From JBFHIZ01 sp041596215 (GTDB taxonomy: Bacteria; Bacillota; Clostridia; Lachnospirales; Lachnospiraceae), in contig JBFHIZ010000002.1 of NCBI GenBank assembly GCA_041596215.1, positions 62,001 to 126,000 of the forward strand: 64,000 nucleotides of DNA, given 5' to 3'. The notes under the pieces are model-generated. The model had not been told where the DNA came from, searched no databases, and saw nothing but the letters and a program-made list of their open reading frames with translations. A program made the position numbers and the translations under genes. Below, piece by piece: positions 9,361 to 17,622 of the stretch (position 1 is the first letter of the stretch; every line of letters starts with the position of its first letter).

Positions 9361-10640
9361 TTATTTTCTCCTCTGATATAATCAATAAATTGCTTTGCCG
9401 TTCGTCCTGATAAACCACCATGGGACAGCTCCCATTGATTTGCTAAATAGAGTAATTCCTCTTCTTGCATTGCAATATGATACCTATTGGCAAGCGTTGT
9501 AACAATTTTGGCAAACTCTTTTCGATTAGGTCTACAAAAGAATATGGAAACTCCAAACCGTGCAACCAAAGAAAGTTTTTCCTGCACCGTATCAGACGTA
9601 TGCATATCTTCTCGGATTTCTTCTTTATCTGCATAGTTTTCTCGGATTAAATGACGTCGATTCGAAGTTGCATAAATAAGAATATTCTCCGCCTTGCTTC
9701 CCAATCCACCTTCAATAACTCCTTTTAAATACTTATATTCAATTTCAAAATCTTCAAAGCTTAAATCATCCATATAAATAATAAATTTATAATTTCGAGT
9801 CTTCAATAATTCCATCAAATCGTTTAAATACTTAAATTGATGTTTATATACTTCTACGATTCGCAAACCATCTTGATAATATGTATTTAAAATCCCCTTA
9901 ATACTCGAAGACTTTCCCGTCCCTGCATCTCCAAATAGTAAGCAGTTATTGGCAGGTCTCCCATGAATAAATGCTTCCGTATTCGCAATTAGCTTATTTT
10001 TTGCTGTTTCATACCCCACCAAATCATCTAAATGTACCGCTTCTATATCCTGGATTGGAATCAAACTGATGTTTGAGTTTTCATAATCATTCATTCGAAA
10101 TGCTTTATATAACCCAAAATTCCCAACTCCGATTTCTTTATAAAATTTCGTAACCACAACTTTCATTTCTTCTGCAGAAGAAGTTTTTTGCATCAAATGT
10201 GCCAATTCTTCAATTGCCTGAAGAAAGCTACCATTTTGAATTCTTGTTTCCTGGTCTTGCTTATCAAAATTACATAGTATTTCTAGGGTATCCTCTGCAC
10301 ATAAATGAAGAAATCTTTTTACATCAAATGTAAAATACGCAAAAATCATTTTTATATCCGCTAACGCGGCTATATTAATGGTTCCATTTACTACTCCCTT
10401 TTTTTCACAAGCAAGTGCATATGGATTCTCATCCATAACGATTTGTTCTGCGAGATAACAATGCCATAAATTACCATGATATCCCATTTGGCAGCCATGA
10501 TAAATTAAATTCGCTATCACTTTTTGAAAACGTTCCTCCACTTCTTTTTCCGTGGATTTTACATGTTCCATACAATAAATCATTTCTTTTATTATTTGAT
10601 TTTTTTCTAACTGATATAATAAACTAAAATTCGTTTTCAT
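9357..10640 (-). CDS. DUF815-type AAA+ ATPase
   Basis: 427-residue cytoplasmic ATPase of the DUF815 family. Walker A GDAGTGKSS is at about residue 240. A Walker B-like segment IIYMDDLSFEDFE and the arginine-containing stretch YATSNRRHLIRE follow. The N-terminal ~200 residues are helical and family-specific. Function is unknown across the family. It is coupled to maf downstream and starts 16 bases after pheA. Confidence 0.82.
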   Translation of the reverse strand: MKTNFSLLYQLEKNQIIKEMIYCMEHVKSTEKEVEERFQKVIANLIYHGCQMGYHGNLWHCYLAEQIVMDENPYALACEKKGVVNGTINIAALADIKMIFAYFTFDVKRFLHLCAEDTLEILCNFDKQDQETRIQNGSFLQAIEELAHLMQKTSSAEEMKVVVTKFYKEIGVGNFGLYKAFRMNDYENSNISLIPIQDIEAVHLDDLVGYETAKNKLIANTEAFIHGRPANNCLLFGDAGTGKSSSIKGILNTYYQDGLRIVEVYKHQFKYLNDLMELLKTRNYKFIIYMDDLSFEDFEIEYKYLKGVIEGGLGSKAENILIYATSNRRHLIRENYADKEEIREDMHTSDTVQEKLSLVARFGVSIFFCRPNRKEFAKIVTTLANRYHIAMQEEELLYLANQWELSHGGLSGRTAKQFIDYIRGENK

Positions 10641-10656
10641 ATTATCCTCGATTTTT

Positions 10657-11787
10657 CTATATATAATTTCCTAAAATTTTCAAATGTAGGGTTTCTTCTT
10701 GTAATCCAGACAAGGCATTTTGAACGGAAGCATCTTTTAAATTCCCTTCAAAATCAACAAAAAAACGATATTCCCAACTTTTGTTTGCTATTGGTCTGCT
10801 TTCGATTTTTGTCATGTTTAAATCATTGAAAATAATATGTGATAATGCTCGATATAAAGATGCCGTTTCATTTGATACTTCAAAAGAAATACTGATTTTA
10901 TTAGCTTTTTCTAAAAACACTTTTTCTTTCGATATAATGATAAATCTGGTCGAATTATTTTTTTCATCATTAACTTGTCGTTGTAATATTGCAAGATCGT
11001 ATATTTTCGCTGCATTTTCGCTAGCGATTGCCGCTTGATCCTTTGTTTGTTCGGAAGATATTTTTTTTGCAGCAAATGCATTGTTTTCCATTCTTATGGC
11101 TTCCATTTGCGGATGCTCATTTAAAAAACCAGTACTTTGAAGTAAGGATTGCGGATGAGAATATACACGTTTAATATCTTCTATTTTCGCATGTTTCTTT
11201 CCAAGCAAACAATGATTAATTGGAATGACTTGTTCCGCCAAAATAAAGGCATCATATATAACTAAAAGGTCAAATATTTCGTGCACAATACCCGCTGTAG
11301 AATTTTCAATTGGTAGTACTCCATAATTTGCTTTCCCTGATGTAATTGCTTTGTAAATATCCTGAAATGAATTTTCAAAATGACACTCTACATCTCTCCC
11401 AAAATATATTTTTGTCGCTTCTTCTGAATAAGATCCTGGCATACCTTGGTAAATAACCGTTATATTTTCTTTTGGAATCTCCTTAATTTTTTTAAACGAG
11501 TTGATAAACACCTGGGTTTCTGCTAATTTTTGATATTGAAACTTCCGACTAATTGCCATAATTTGGGAAAAAAGTTCCTCTGCTGCTTTCTCATTAAATG
11601 AGGATTTTGTATAGGATTTAATTTTTGCAATTTTTTCTTCTTCTCGTTTTCCATCAAAAATTTGTCTGTTATTTTTCTTTTTATATTCTGCAACCTCGTT
11701 TGTTAATTCCATTCGTTCTTCAAATAATTCTACGATTTTTTTATCTACTTGATCTATTTTTTCACGAATTGTTGTTAAATCTTTCAT
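10657..11787 (-). CDS. pheA: bifunctional chorismate mutase / prephenate dehydratase (P-protein)
   Basis: Converts chorismate to prephenate and then to phenylpyruvate for phenylalanine synthesis. The 376 residues show a helical AroQ-type mutase domain (about 1-90), a prephenate dehydratase domain with ENSTAGIV and STRF motifs (about 110-285), and a C-terminal ACT domain with ESRP for phenylalanine feedback. The length matches other P-proteins. No T-box or Phe-rich leader was found upstream. Confidence 0.95.
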   Translation of the reverse strand: MKDLTTIREKIDQVDKKIVELFEERMELTNEVAEYKKKNNRQIFDGKREEEKIAKIKSYTKSSFNEKAAEELFSQIMAISRKFQYQKLAETQVFINSFKKIKEIPKENITVIYQGMPGSYSEEATKIYFGRDVECHFENSFQDIYKAITSGKANYGVLPIENSTAGIVHEIFDLLVIYDAFILAEQVIPINHCLLGKKHAKIEDIKRVYSHPQSLLQSTGFLNEHPQMEAIRMENNAFAAKKISSEQTKDQAAIASENAAKIYDLAILQRQVNDEKNNSTRFIIISKEKVFLEKANKISISFEVSNETASLYRALSHIIFNDLNMTKIESRPIANKSWEYRFFVDFEGNLKDASVQNALSGLQEETLHLKILGNYI

Positions 11788-11813
11788 TGCATCATCCTTT
11801 CTATTTAATTTAC

Positions 11814-11842
11814 TTGAAGCATATTCTAAAACATATTATAAT
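11814..11842 (+). promoter_or_regulatory. promoter of the DUF5050-like gene
   Basis: TTGAAG and TATAAT with a 17-base spacer. The region between this gene and pheA is divergent. Confidence 0.6.
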
Positions 11843-11873
11843 CTATATAGAATTATATAGAGAACATTCTCTA
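11843..11873. promoter_or_regulatory. tandem inverted repeats at a transcription start
   Basis: Two adjacent inverted repeats: CTATATA-GAAT-TATATAG at 11843-11860 and TAGAGAA-CA-TTCTCTA at 11858-11873. They cover the expected start of transcription, up to just before the GGAGG of the DUF5050-like gene. They could be a repressor operator; no regulator is identified. Confidence 0.4.
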
Positions 11874-11884
11874 ATGGAGGTATC

Positions 11885-12919
11885 ATGAATAAACAAAAAA
11901 AACAAATCCTTATCATTTTTATTGTGTTAATCACACTAATTGGCCTCTTTTTTCTTCTTACACAAACGGAAGAAATTTCTCAAAATCCCGACGATATTGT
12001 TGGCAATACTGCCGGAAATTTAAATAATGGTGGATATTTCTGTCAAAATGGGGATATCGTTTACTTTGCAAATGCCTATGACAATAATTGCTTATATTCC
12101 ATGAATGTTGACGAAACAAATATCACAAAACTCTCCAATGCAAAAATCAAATACATAAATGCAGCCGGGGATTACTTATATTACTACCAAGAAGATTCCT
12201 CCAGTGTAAAAGATTTGGGATTTGTACAAAGAATTTATGGTGTATATCGTTCAAAAACTGATGGTACTGAGGCCTTTTGTTTAAACAAAAATCCTTCTGG
12301 TATCGTTTCGCTTATTGGAAATCACATTTTTTACCAACATTATGATCAACAAACGGGAATGACACTTCATAAAATATCCACAGATAAAAAAGACGAGGTA
12401 GAAATTGCTGACTATATTATCAATCCTGCCTCTTATGGTATTGGATATATTTTTTTTAACGGTATTGAAAATGACCATCATCTTTACCAACTAAATGTGA
12501 ATTCTAATCTCATCACCTCTATTTGGGACGGTGATGTATGGAATCCCACCTATCATGATGGTTATATTTATTATATGGATATTTCAGACAATTATAAACT
12601 ATGTCGATATTCCTTACAAAATAAAATTACGACAACTCTCACTACAGACCGTTTGGATTATTTTAACATATACGGGGATATCATCTATTACCAAAAAAGT
12701 AGTAGCACAGAACCTGCTTTAAAACGAATGAATGTGGATGGCTCTAATCTGGAAATCGTTGATGAAGGTAATTTTCAAAATCTAAATATCACTTCAAGAT
12801 ATGTTTACTATAATGCTTTTGATGTTCCAGTTCCTGTATATAAAACTTCAACTTATGGGCCAATTAATATCGAAACCTTCGATCAAGCTTTTCTTCAAGT
12901 CTCAATCATTGAAGAATAA
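11885..12919 (+). CDS. membrane-anchored DUF5050-like beta-propeller protein
   Basis: 344 residues with one N-terminal hydrophobic segment (about 8-26), then a predicted extracytoplasmic domain. The domain contains recurring units such as GDYLYYYQ, DGYIYYMD and GDIIYYQK, each followed by short strands, suggesting a beta-propeller of the DUF5050 type. No catalytic residues are recognised. It is translated from GGAGG and its 3' end overlaps that of folC by 18 bases. The same style of repeat occurs in the zinc-ribbon protein at 35088-37130. Confidence 0.7.
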   Translation: MNKQKKQILIIFIVLITLIGLFFLLTQTEEISQNPDDIVGNTAGNLNNGGYFCQNGDIVYFANAYDNNCLYSMNVDETNITKLSNAKIKYINAAGDYLYYYQEDSSSVKDLGFVQRIYGVYRSKTDGTEAFCLNKNPSGIVSLIGNHIFYQHYDQQTGMTLHKISTDKKDEVEIADYIINPASYGIGYIFFNGIENDHHLYQLNVNSNLITSIWDGDVWNPTYHDGYIYYMDISDNYKLCRYSLQNKITTTLTTDRLDYFNIYGDIIYYQKSSSTEPALKRMNVDGSNLEIVDEGNFQNLNITSRYVYYNAFDVPVPVYKTSTYGPINIETFDQAFLQVSIIEE

Positions 12920-14242
12920 TCTTCCATGAAAATCTTTTCTAATTTTATCTTTATGTTTCACAATTTCAGTAAGGTTTCCTAAATAGGATAAAGAGCCAAA
13001 TGCCACAATAACAGTTTGTGTATCAGCAAGTAAATAGGCCATTTCAACTGCTTCTTCTATACTGTCTGCCACCGTTACCACCGGATTGATTTTCTGAATC
13101 TCTTGCGCCAAATCATAGGCCGGTAACGCTCTATTATTTTGGGGTGTCGATACAGCAATCACATGATATGCAATTGGAACCATATTGGCAATTATTTTCT
13201 TACATTCTTTATCTTTTAATATTCCCATTATATAGATTATTTTATGATTTGTAAAATACCTATCCATTGTTTTTCTCAGTTTTTTTGCAGCATCTTCGTT
13301 GTGTGCACCATCCACTATAAAGGTAGGATTCTTTGATATTATTGTGAACCTTCCTTCCCATATTGTTTTTTTTATTCCATTTATCAATTGTGTATGTGAA
13401 ATATCCTGTTTTAACCATTGTTTCTTTTCCCGTAAAACAAATAAAACTTCCATTGCTAGTGCTGCATTTTCAATCTGATAATCCGCACCTGATTGAAGGA
13501 TTATCTTCTTTTCCGTTTTATAAGAAAACACTTGTTTGTCCAAAGATTGCTCTGTCACAAGAATATCATCTTTTGAAACCGATAAAAACGTTCCATTTTT
13601 GTGTATTGTCTCTTTTCTGATAATCTCTTTTACTACCGTTGTATTTTCTCCAACAACTACAATACTGTTTTCTGTAATTATACCAGCTTTTTCTTTTCCT
13701 ATTTCTTCAATTGCATTTCCCAAAAAATCCATATGATCCATGCTAATTGAAGTAAATACACAAATTTTTTCTTGTGTCATAATATTTGTAGCATCTTTTG
13801 CTCCACCCAATCCTGTTTCTACTAGTATTATGCCGCATTTTTGTGCATAAAAATAACTATAAGCAATTGCTGTTTCTATTTCAAACGTCGTCGGATGAGA
13901 AAATCCATCCGTTACCATTTCCTCTGATATTTTTTTTATCTGTGTTACATATTTTGCAAACATCCGCTTTGAAATCATGGTATGATTAATTCTAATTTTT
14001 TCTAGATATTGATAAACGGATGGTGATGTATATTGTCCTACTTTCACACCCACTTCCATTAATACATTTGCTAGAAATGCTAATGTGGAACCTTTTCCAT
14101 TTGTTCCAGCAATATGAATTACTTTCATCTCGCTTTCCGGATTTCCCAATCGTCGCATCATTTCTGTCATAGATTTTAATCCTAAAACAGATCCATATAT
14201 CTTATTTTTCTCGATATATTCCATAGCCTCTTTATAATTCAT
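12902..14242 (-). CDS. folC: bifunctional folylpolyglutamate/dihydrofolate synthase
   Basis: Adds glutamate to folates; Mur-ligase fold. The 446-residue product has the ATP loop GTNGKGST at about residues 46-53, the SISMDHMDFLG segment and the C-terminal-domain motif FIVDGAHNEDA. The ATG at 14242 is preferred over the TTG just before it. Convergent with the DUF5050-like gene; no terminator separates the two. Confidence 0.93.
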   Translation of the reverse strand: MNYKEAMEYIEKNKIYGSVLGLKSMTEMMRRLGNPESEMKVIHIAGTNGKGSTLAFLANVLMEVGVKVGQYTSPSVYQYLEKIRINHTMISKRMFAKYVTQIKKISEEMVTDGFSHPTTFEIETAIAYSYFYAQKCGIILVETGLGGAKDATNIMTQEKICVFTSISMDHMDFLGNAIEEIGKEKAGIITENSIVVVGENTTVVKEIIRKETIHKNGTFLSVSKDDILVTEQSLDKQVFSYKTEKKIILQSGADYQIENAALAMEVLFVLREKKQWLKQDISHTQLINGIKKTIWEGRFTIISKNPTFIVDGAHNEDAAKKLRKTMDRYFTNHKIIYIMGILKDKECKKIIANMVPIAYHVIAVSTPQNNRALPAYDLAQEIQKINPVVTVADSIEEAVEMAYLLADTQTVIVAFGSLSYLGNLTEIVKHKDKIRKDFHGRLFFND

Positions 14243-14307
14243 CAATTCACCACCAATTCATTTCTTCTATCCATTAGTATAGCATACAAAAAAACGAAAA
14301 ATCATTC

Positions 14308-14336
14308 TTGATAAAACTATTTCTTTGTGATAACAT
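14308..14336 (+). promoter_or_regulatory. probable pyrBI promoter
   Basis: TTGATA and TAACAT with a 17-base spacer, about 20 bases before the ribosome site of the leader peptide. The -10 box is imperfect; an alternative TATTAT starts five bases further on. Confidence 0.4.
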
Positions 14337-14370
14337 ATTATAAAGTAAAGGAATTTAGGAGGAAATGGAA

Positions 14371-14490
14371 ATGTTTCTATGTAAATGTATCACAATGTAT
14401 CGAAACGTCAAAAAACCCTATGAAGCAAATATATTGGCTTCTTTATTTCCATTTTTTACAAATTATAATATAGCTATTCCTATTTTTTGA
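14371..14490 (+). CDS. pyrBI leader peptide (attenuator coupling peptide)
   Basis: A 39-codon open frame with an ideal AGGAGG site eight bases before its ATG. It is rich in U-containing codons in its second half (…LASLFPFFTNYN…). Its TGA stop lies on the first bases of the terminator stem at 14489-14506. This is the geometry of the E. coli pyrBI leader: a ribosome following RNA polymerase closely would cover the terminator. There is no cluster of one amino acid that would suggest amino-acid attenuation, and no PyrR-binding loop is apparent. Function is inferred from layout. Confidence 0.7.
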   Translation: MFLCKCITMYRNVKKPYEANILASLFPFFTNYNIAIPIF

Positions 14491-14515
14491 AGAGGTTATC
14501 CTCTTCCTTTTTTTT
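14489..14515 (+). terminator. pyrBI attenuator terminator
   Basis: Stem GAAGAGG/CCTCTTC with a TTAT loop, then C and eight T residues. It lies between the leader peptide and pyrB, so transcripts into pyrB must pass it. Confidence 0.85.
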
Positions 14516-14547
14516 GGGAAAAAATAAAATAAGCAAAAGGAGATTCT

Positions 14548-15462
14548 ATGAAACATTTAATGAGCCCACTTGATTTTTCTACCGAAGAATTAAATCAAAT
14601 CTTTGATATCGCAAATGATATCGAAGAAAATCCAAAAAAATACGCACATATTTGTGATGGGAAAAAACTTGCAACTCTTTTCTATGAGCCAAGTACTAGA
14701 ACACGATTAAGCTTTGAATCCGCAATGTTAGGTTTAGGTGGAAGTGTTCTTGGATTTTCAGATTCTACATCTTCATCAGCCTCAAAAGGTGAAAGTGTGT
14801 CCGATACCATACGTATCCTTTCATGCTATTCCGATATTTGTGCAATAAGACATCCGAAAGAAGGAGCTCCTCTTGTCGCCGCAAGTAAAAGTGGTATCCC
14901 TGTAATTAATGCAGGAGACGGTGGACATCAGCATCCAACACAAACCTTAACAGATTTATTAACCATTCGTTCTTTAAAAGGAAGTTTAGGTAATTGTACC
15001 ATTGGATTATGTGGTGATTTAAAATTTGGACGTACCGTTCATTCACTTATTCATGCGTTAATTCGTTATCCAAATGTAACTTTTGTTTTTATATCTCCAG
15101 AAGAACTGCGAATTCCAGATTATATACGAGAAGATGTGTTAAATAAGAACAATATTTCATATACGGAAGTAAGCAAACTTGATGATAGTATTGGAAATCT
15201 AGACTTGCTTTATATGACTCGAGTACAAAAAGAACGGTTTTTTAATGAAGAAGAATACATTCGATTAAAAGACTACTATATTCTAGATAAAGAAAAAATG
15301 AATCTTGCAAAATCTACGATGCTTGTCTTACATCCGCTTCCTAGAGTAAATGAAATTGCTGTGGAAGTAGATGAAGATCCCAGAGCCGTTTATTTTAAAC
15401 AAGTACAATATGGAGTATATGTTCGAATGGCATTAATCATTAGACTATTAGAGTTGGCATAA
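14548..15462 (+). CDS. pyrB: aspartate carbamoyltransferase catalytic chain
   Basis: Catalyses the condensation of carbamoyl phosphate and aspartate, the first committed step of pyrimidine synthesis. The 304 residues include the carbamoyl-phosphate motif STRTR (49-53), the HPTQTLTD segment and HPLPRVNEI near the C-terminus. It starts behind AAGGAG, downstream of the attenuator, and is followed 10 bases later by pyrI, so the enzyme should be the allosteric catalytic-plus-regulatory form. Confidence 0.97.
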   Translation: MKHLMSPLDFSTEELNQIFDIANDIEENPKKYAHICDGKKLATLFYEPSTRTRLSFESAMLGLGGSVLGFSDSTSSSASKGESVSDTIRILSCYSDICAIRHPKEGAPLVAASKSGIPVINAGDGGHQHPTQTLTDLLTIRSLKGSLGNCTIGLCGDLKFGRTVHSLIHALIRYPNVTFVFISPEELRIPDYIREDVLNKNNISYTEVSKLDDSIGNLDLLYMTRVQKERFFNEEEYIRLKDYYILDKEKMNLAKSTMLVLHPLPRVNEIAVEVDEDPRAVYFKQVQYGVYVRMALIIRLLELA

Positions 15463-15472
15463 GGAGGAAAAT

Positions 15473-15904
15473 ATGTTAAATGTAGGACAAATTGAAGAAG
15501 GTATTGTATTAGATCATATCCAAGCAGGCAAAAGCCTCTCTTTGTATCATTACCTTCAATTAGATAAACTAGAATGTGCAACTGCAATTATTAAAAATGC
15601 AAAAAGCACAAAAATGGGAAAGAAAGATATTTTAAAAATCGAATGTAATCCTTCGCTTTTAAACATGGATGTCATTGGTTTTATTGACCACACCATTACT
15701 GTAAATGTAATTCGAAAAGGAAAAATTTCCGAAAAGTTAGATCTAGAATTACCAAAAGAAATTACCAATATTATAAAATGCAAGAATCCTAGATGTATTA
15801 CTTCTATTGAGCAAGAACTGCCACATGTTTTTATACTAACGGATCAAGCAAAGGAAATCTATCGTTGTAAATATTGTGAAGAAAAATATATTCCGATTGA
15901 TTAA
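15473..15904 (+). CDS. pyrI: aspartate carbamoyltransferase regulatory chain
   Basis: Nucleotide-binding allosteric subunit that joins PyrB trimers. It has 143 residues. The C-terminal zinc domain shows CKNPRC and CKYC cysteine pairs (C-x4-C … C-x2-C), as required for contact with PyrB. Translation follows AAGGAGG. Its stop overlaps that of the converging AraC-family gene. Confidence 0.96.
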   Translation: MLNVGQIEEGIVLDHIQAGKSLSLYHYLQLDKLECATAIIKNAKSTKMGKKDILKIECNPSLLNMDVIGFIDHTITVNVIRKGKISEKLDLELPKEITNIIKCKNPRCITSIEQELPHVFILTDQAKEIYRCKYCEEKYIPID

Positions 15905-16752
15905 TCACTATGATGTTTTTTGAAGTCTTTTGGTGTCTCTCCATATTTTTTACGATAAGCTCGGAGAAATGTAGAGTATTCCTTATACCCGCAGGCATAG
16001 CAAGCTTCCGTTATTGGCACTCCACGATTTATTAATTCACGACCATAAGAGAGTCGCTTTGACGTAATATAAGATGCTAAGGTTTCTCCTGTTTCTTCTT
16101 TAAATAAATGCATAAGGTAATATCGACTTAAAAATAAAGCATTTGAAATTTCATCAATGGATAAATCACCTTGTAGATTTTGATTTACATATTTGCAAAT
16201 TGCACTTATCTTACTATTTTCATAATGATTTGGAAGATAGATTGCATCTTCTTGCAATACTGCTCTATTTATTTGAATTAAGAATGCATAAATAATTGTT
16301 CGGACAAGCAATTCTTGTCCGAATTTTTTTTGTGCAATTTCTTCTTTATAATTATAAAGTTTTTTATATAGCTCTTCCGTTTTCATTGTGGAAAAATGCA
16401 ATACATTACACTCTTTTTTTTTCACTTCATCAAAACAAGACCCCAAATTTACGGAAGCATTGGATTCTCTCAGAAATTCTGGTTTTAAATATAAAACAAT
16501 TCTTTCATAAGGTATACTAGACATTACTTTTAATTTATGAAGGGTACCATGTGGAACAAATATAAAATCTTGTTCTTTGCATATATATGTTTTCCCTTCT
16601 ATCGTATATTCAACATCTCCTGCTATAAAATAAATAATTTTATCAAAATCATGATAATGATATATAATTTCTTTGCAAGTTGTATCTGAAAGATAGAACG
16701 CTTTGAAATCTTCTGTCAAATATCCTCTTTTTTCATAAGCCTCCATATCCAT
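15901..16752 (-). CDS. AraC-family transcriptional regulator
   Basis: 283 residues. The N-terminal cupin-like sensor domain (about 20-150) contains the YHYHDFDKIIYF segment. The C-terminal double helix-turn-helix (about 185-280) contains LSRYYLMHLFKEETGETLASYI and CGYKEYSTFLRAYRKKYGETP. The start could be the ATG at 16752 or the one at 16746, since GGAAGG precedes both. It is the last gene of a tightly packed four-gene cluster, eight bases after the membrane protein. A role in controlling that cluster or a metabolite response is inference. Confidence 0.88.
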   Translation of the reverse strand: MDMEAYEKRGYLTEDFKAFYLSDTTCKEIIYHYHDFDKIIYFIAGDVEYTIEGKTYICKEQDFIFVPHGTLHKLKVMSSIPYERIVLYLKPEFLRESNASVNLGSCFDEVKKKECNVLHFSTMKTEELYKKLYNYKEEIAQKKFGQELLVRTIIYAFLIQINRAVLQEDAIYLPNHYENSKISAICKYVNQNLQGDLSIDEISNALFLSRYYLMHLFKEETGETLASYITSKRLSYGRELINRGVPITEACYACGYKEYSTFLRAYRKKYGETPKDFKKHHSD

Positions 16753-16760
16753 CCCTTCCT

Positions 16761-17612
16761 TTATTTCTGATCCATTTCATTTTCCATTGTTTCCTGCTCT
16801 GCATCTTTTTTTCTATGATTACTTAAATATCCACGAATTTCCTCAATTGTACCAGAGAATTTTCTTGACCTCATTTTCGGATTCCCCTTAATCATCGAAC
16901 GTTTATAAAAATCTTGTATTCCATATTTATGAATTCGAATTTGTTCTCCTCGCATTCGTATCCTACGCTCAAACTCTTCCATGATTCCTTCTTTGACATC
17001 TCCAGCAACTGCCACATACACGTCCATTCTTTTGTGCATTCTTGCAAGTTCGTTTTTGGCATCTTCCTTACTTTGCACCATAACACGTAACAAATCAGCT
17101 ATATCTAGAGCAGCTTTAATGGATAAAGTCACATCGACAATAAAGAGGATTGAAATGCAATATATCACCGTTTTCAAAGTATTTTCTGATAACGATAAAA
17201 CTAACCGTTCTGCAATCTTTTGAAAAAATGAAATCAAAAAAACAGATAATGCACCCCAAGCAATCGAAGTAAACAAAGAAATATGTCCTTTATAATTAAA
17301 TTTTTCATCTGAATAATCCCAGTATCGAACTTTAAAAATAGATTCCATTAATATACCAGTTACAAGTTCTAATACGGTAGCACCTAACATTCCAAACAAA
17401 AACACAAGAATATAAGAATTCTCAACAGGTTTCGTTATAATTAGCATAACAAATGCTCCAAATCCATAAATTGGAATCCACGGTCCCCTCATAAATCCTC
17501 GATTGACAAATTTTTTACTGTTAATAGAAACATACGTTGTTTCAAAACACCATCCAAATAAACAATACAAATAAAAAAAAGCTAAGATTTGCAACAAAGA
17601 ATATGCAAACAT
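16761..17612 (-). CDS. putative ABC-transporter type IV membrane protein (CmpB-like, PF06541 type)
   Basis: 283 residues with about five hydrophobic segments in the first 165 residues, then a charged cytoplasmic tail. The N-terminus FGWCFETTYVSI…NRGFMRGPWIPIYGFGA is the hallmark of the family annotated as putative ABC-transporter permease; no transport function has been shown to my knowledge. It is translated from AGGAGG, 10 bases after the CobW-like gene. Confidence 0.82.
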   Translation of the reverse strand: MFAYSLLQILAFFYLYCLFGWCFETTYVSINSKKFVNRGFMRGPWIPIYGFGAFVMLIITKPVENSYILVFLFGMLGATVLELVTGILMESIFKVRYWDYSDEKFNYKGHISLFTSIAWGALSVFLISFFQKIAERLVLSLSENTLKTVIYCISILFIVDVTLSIKAALDIADLLRVMVQSKEDAKNELARMHKRMDVYVAVAGDVKEGIMEEFERRIRMRGEQIRIHKYGIQDFYKRSMIKGNPKMRSRKFSGTIEEIRGYLSNHRKKDAEQETMENEMDQK

Positions 17613-17622
17613 ATCTATCCTC

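Noticed and set aside
10657..11884. T-box or phenylalanine leader before pheA
   Set aside because: Looked for the T-box GGTGGNACCGCG motif and Phe-rich leader codons; neither is present.
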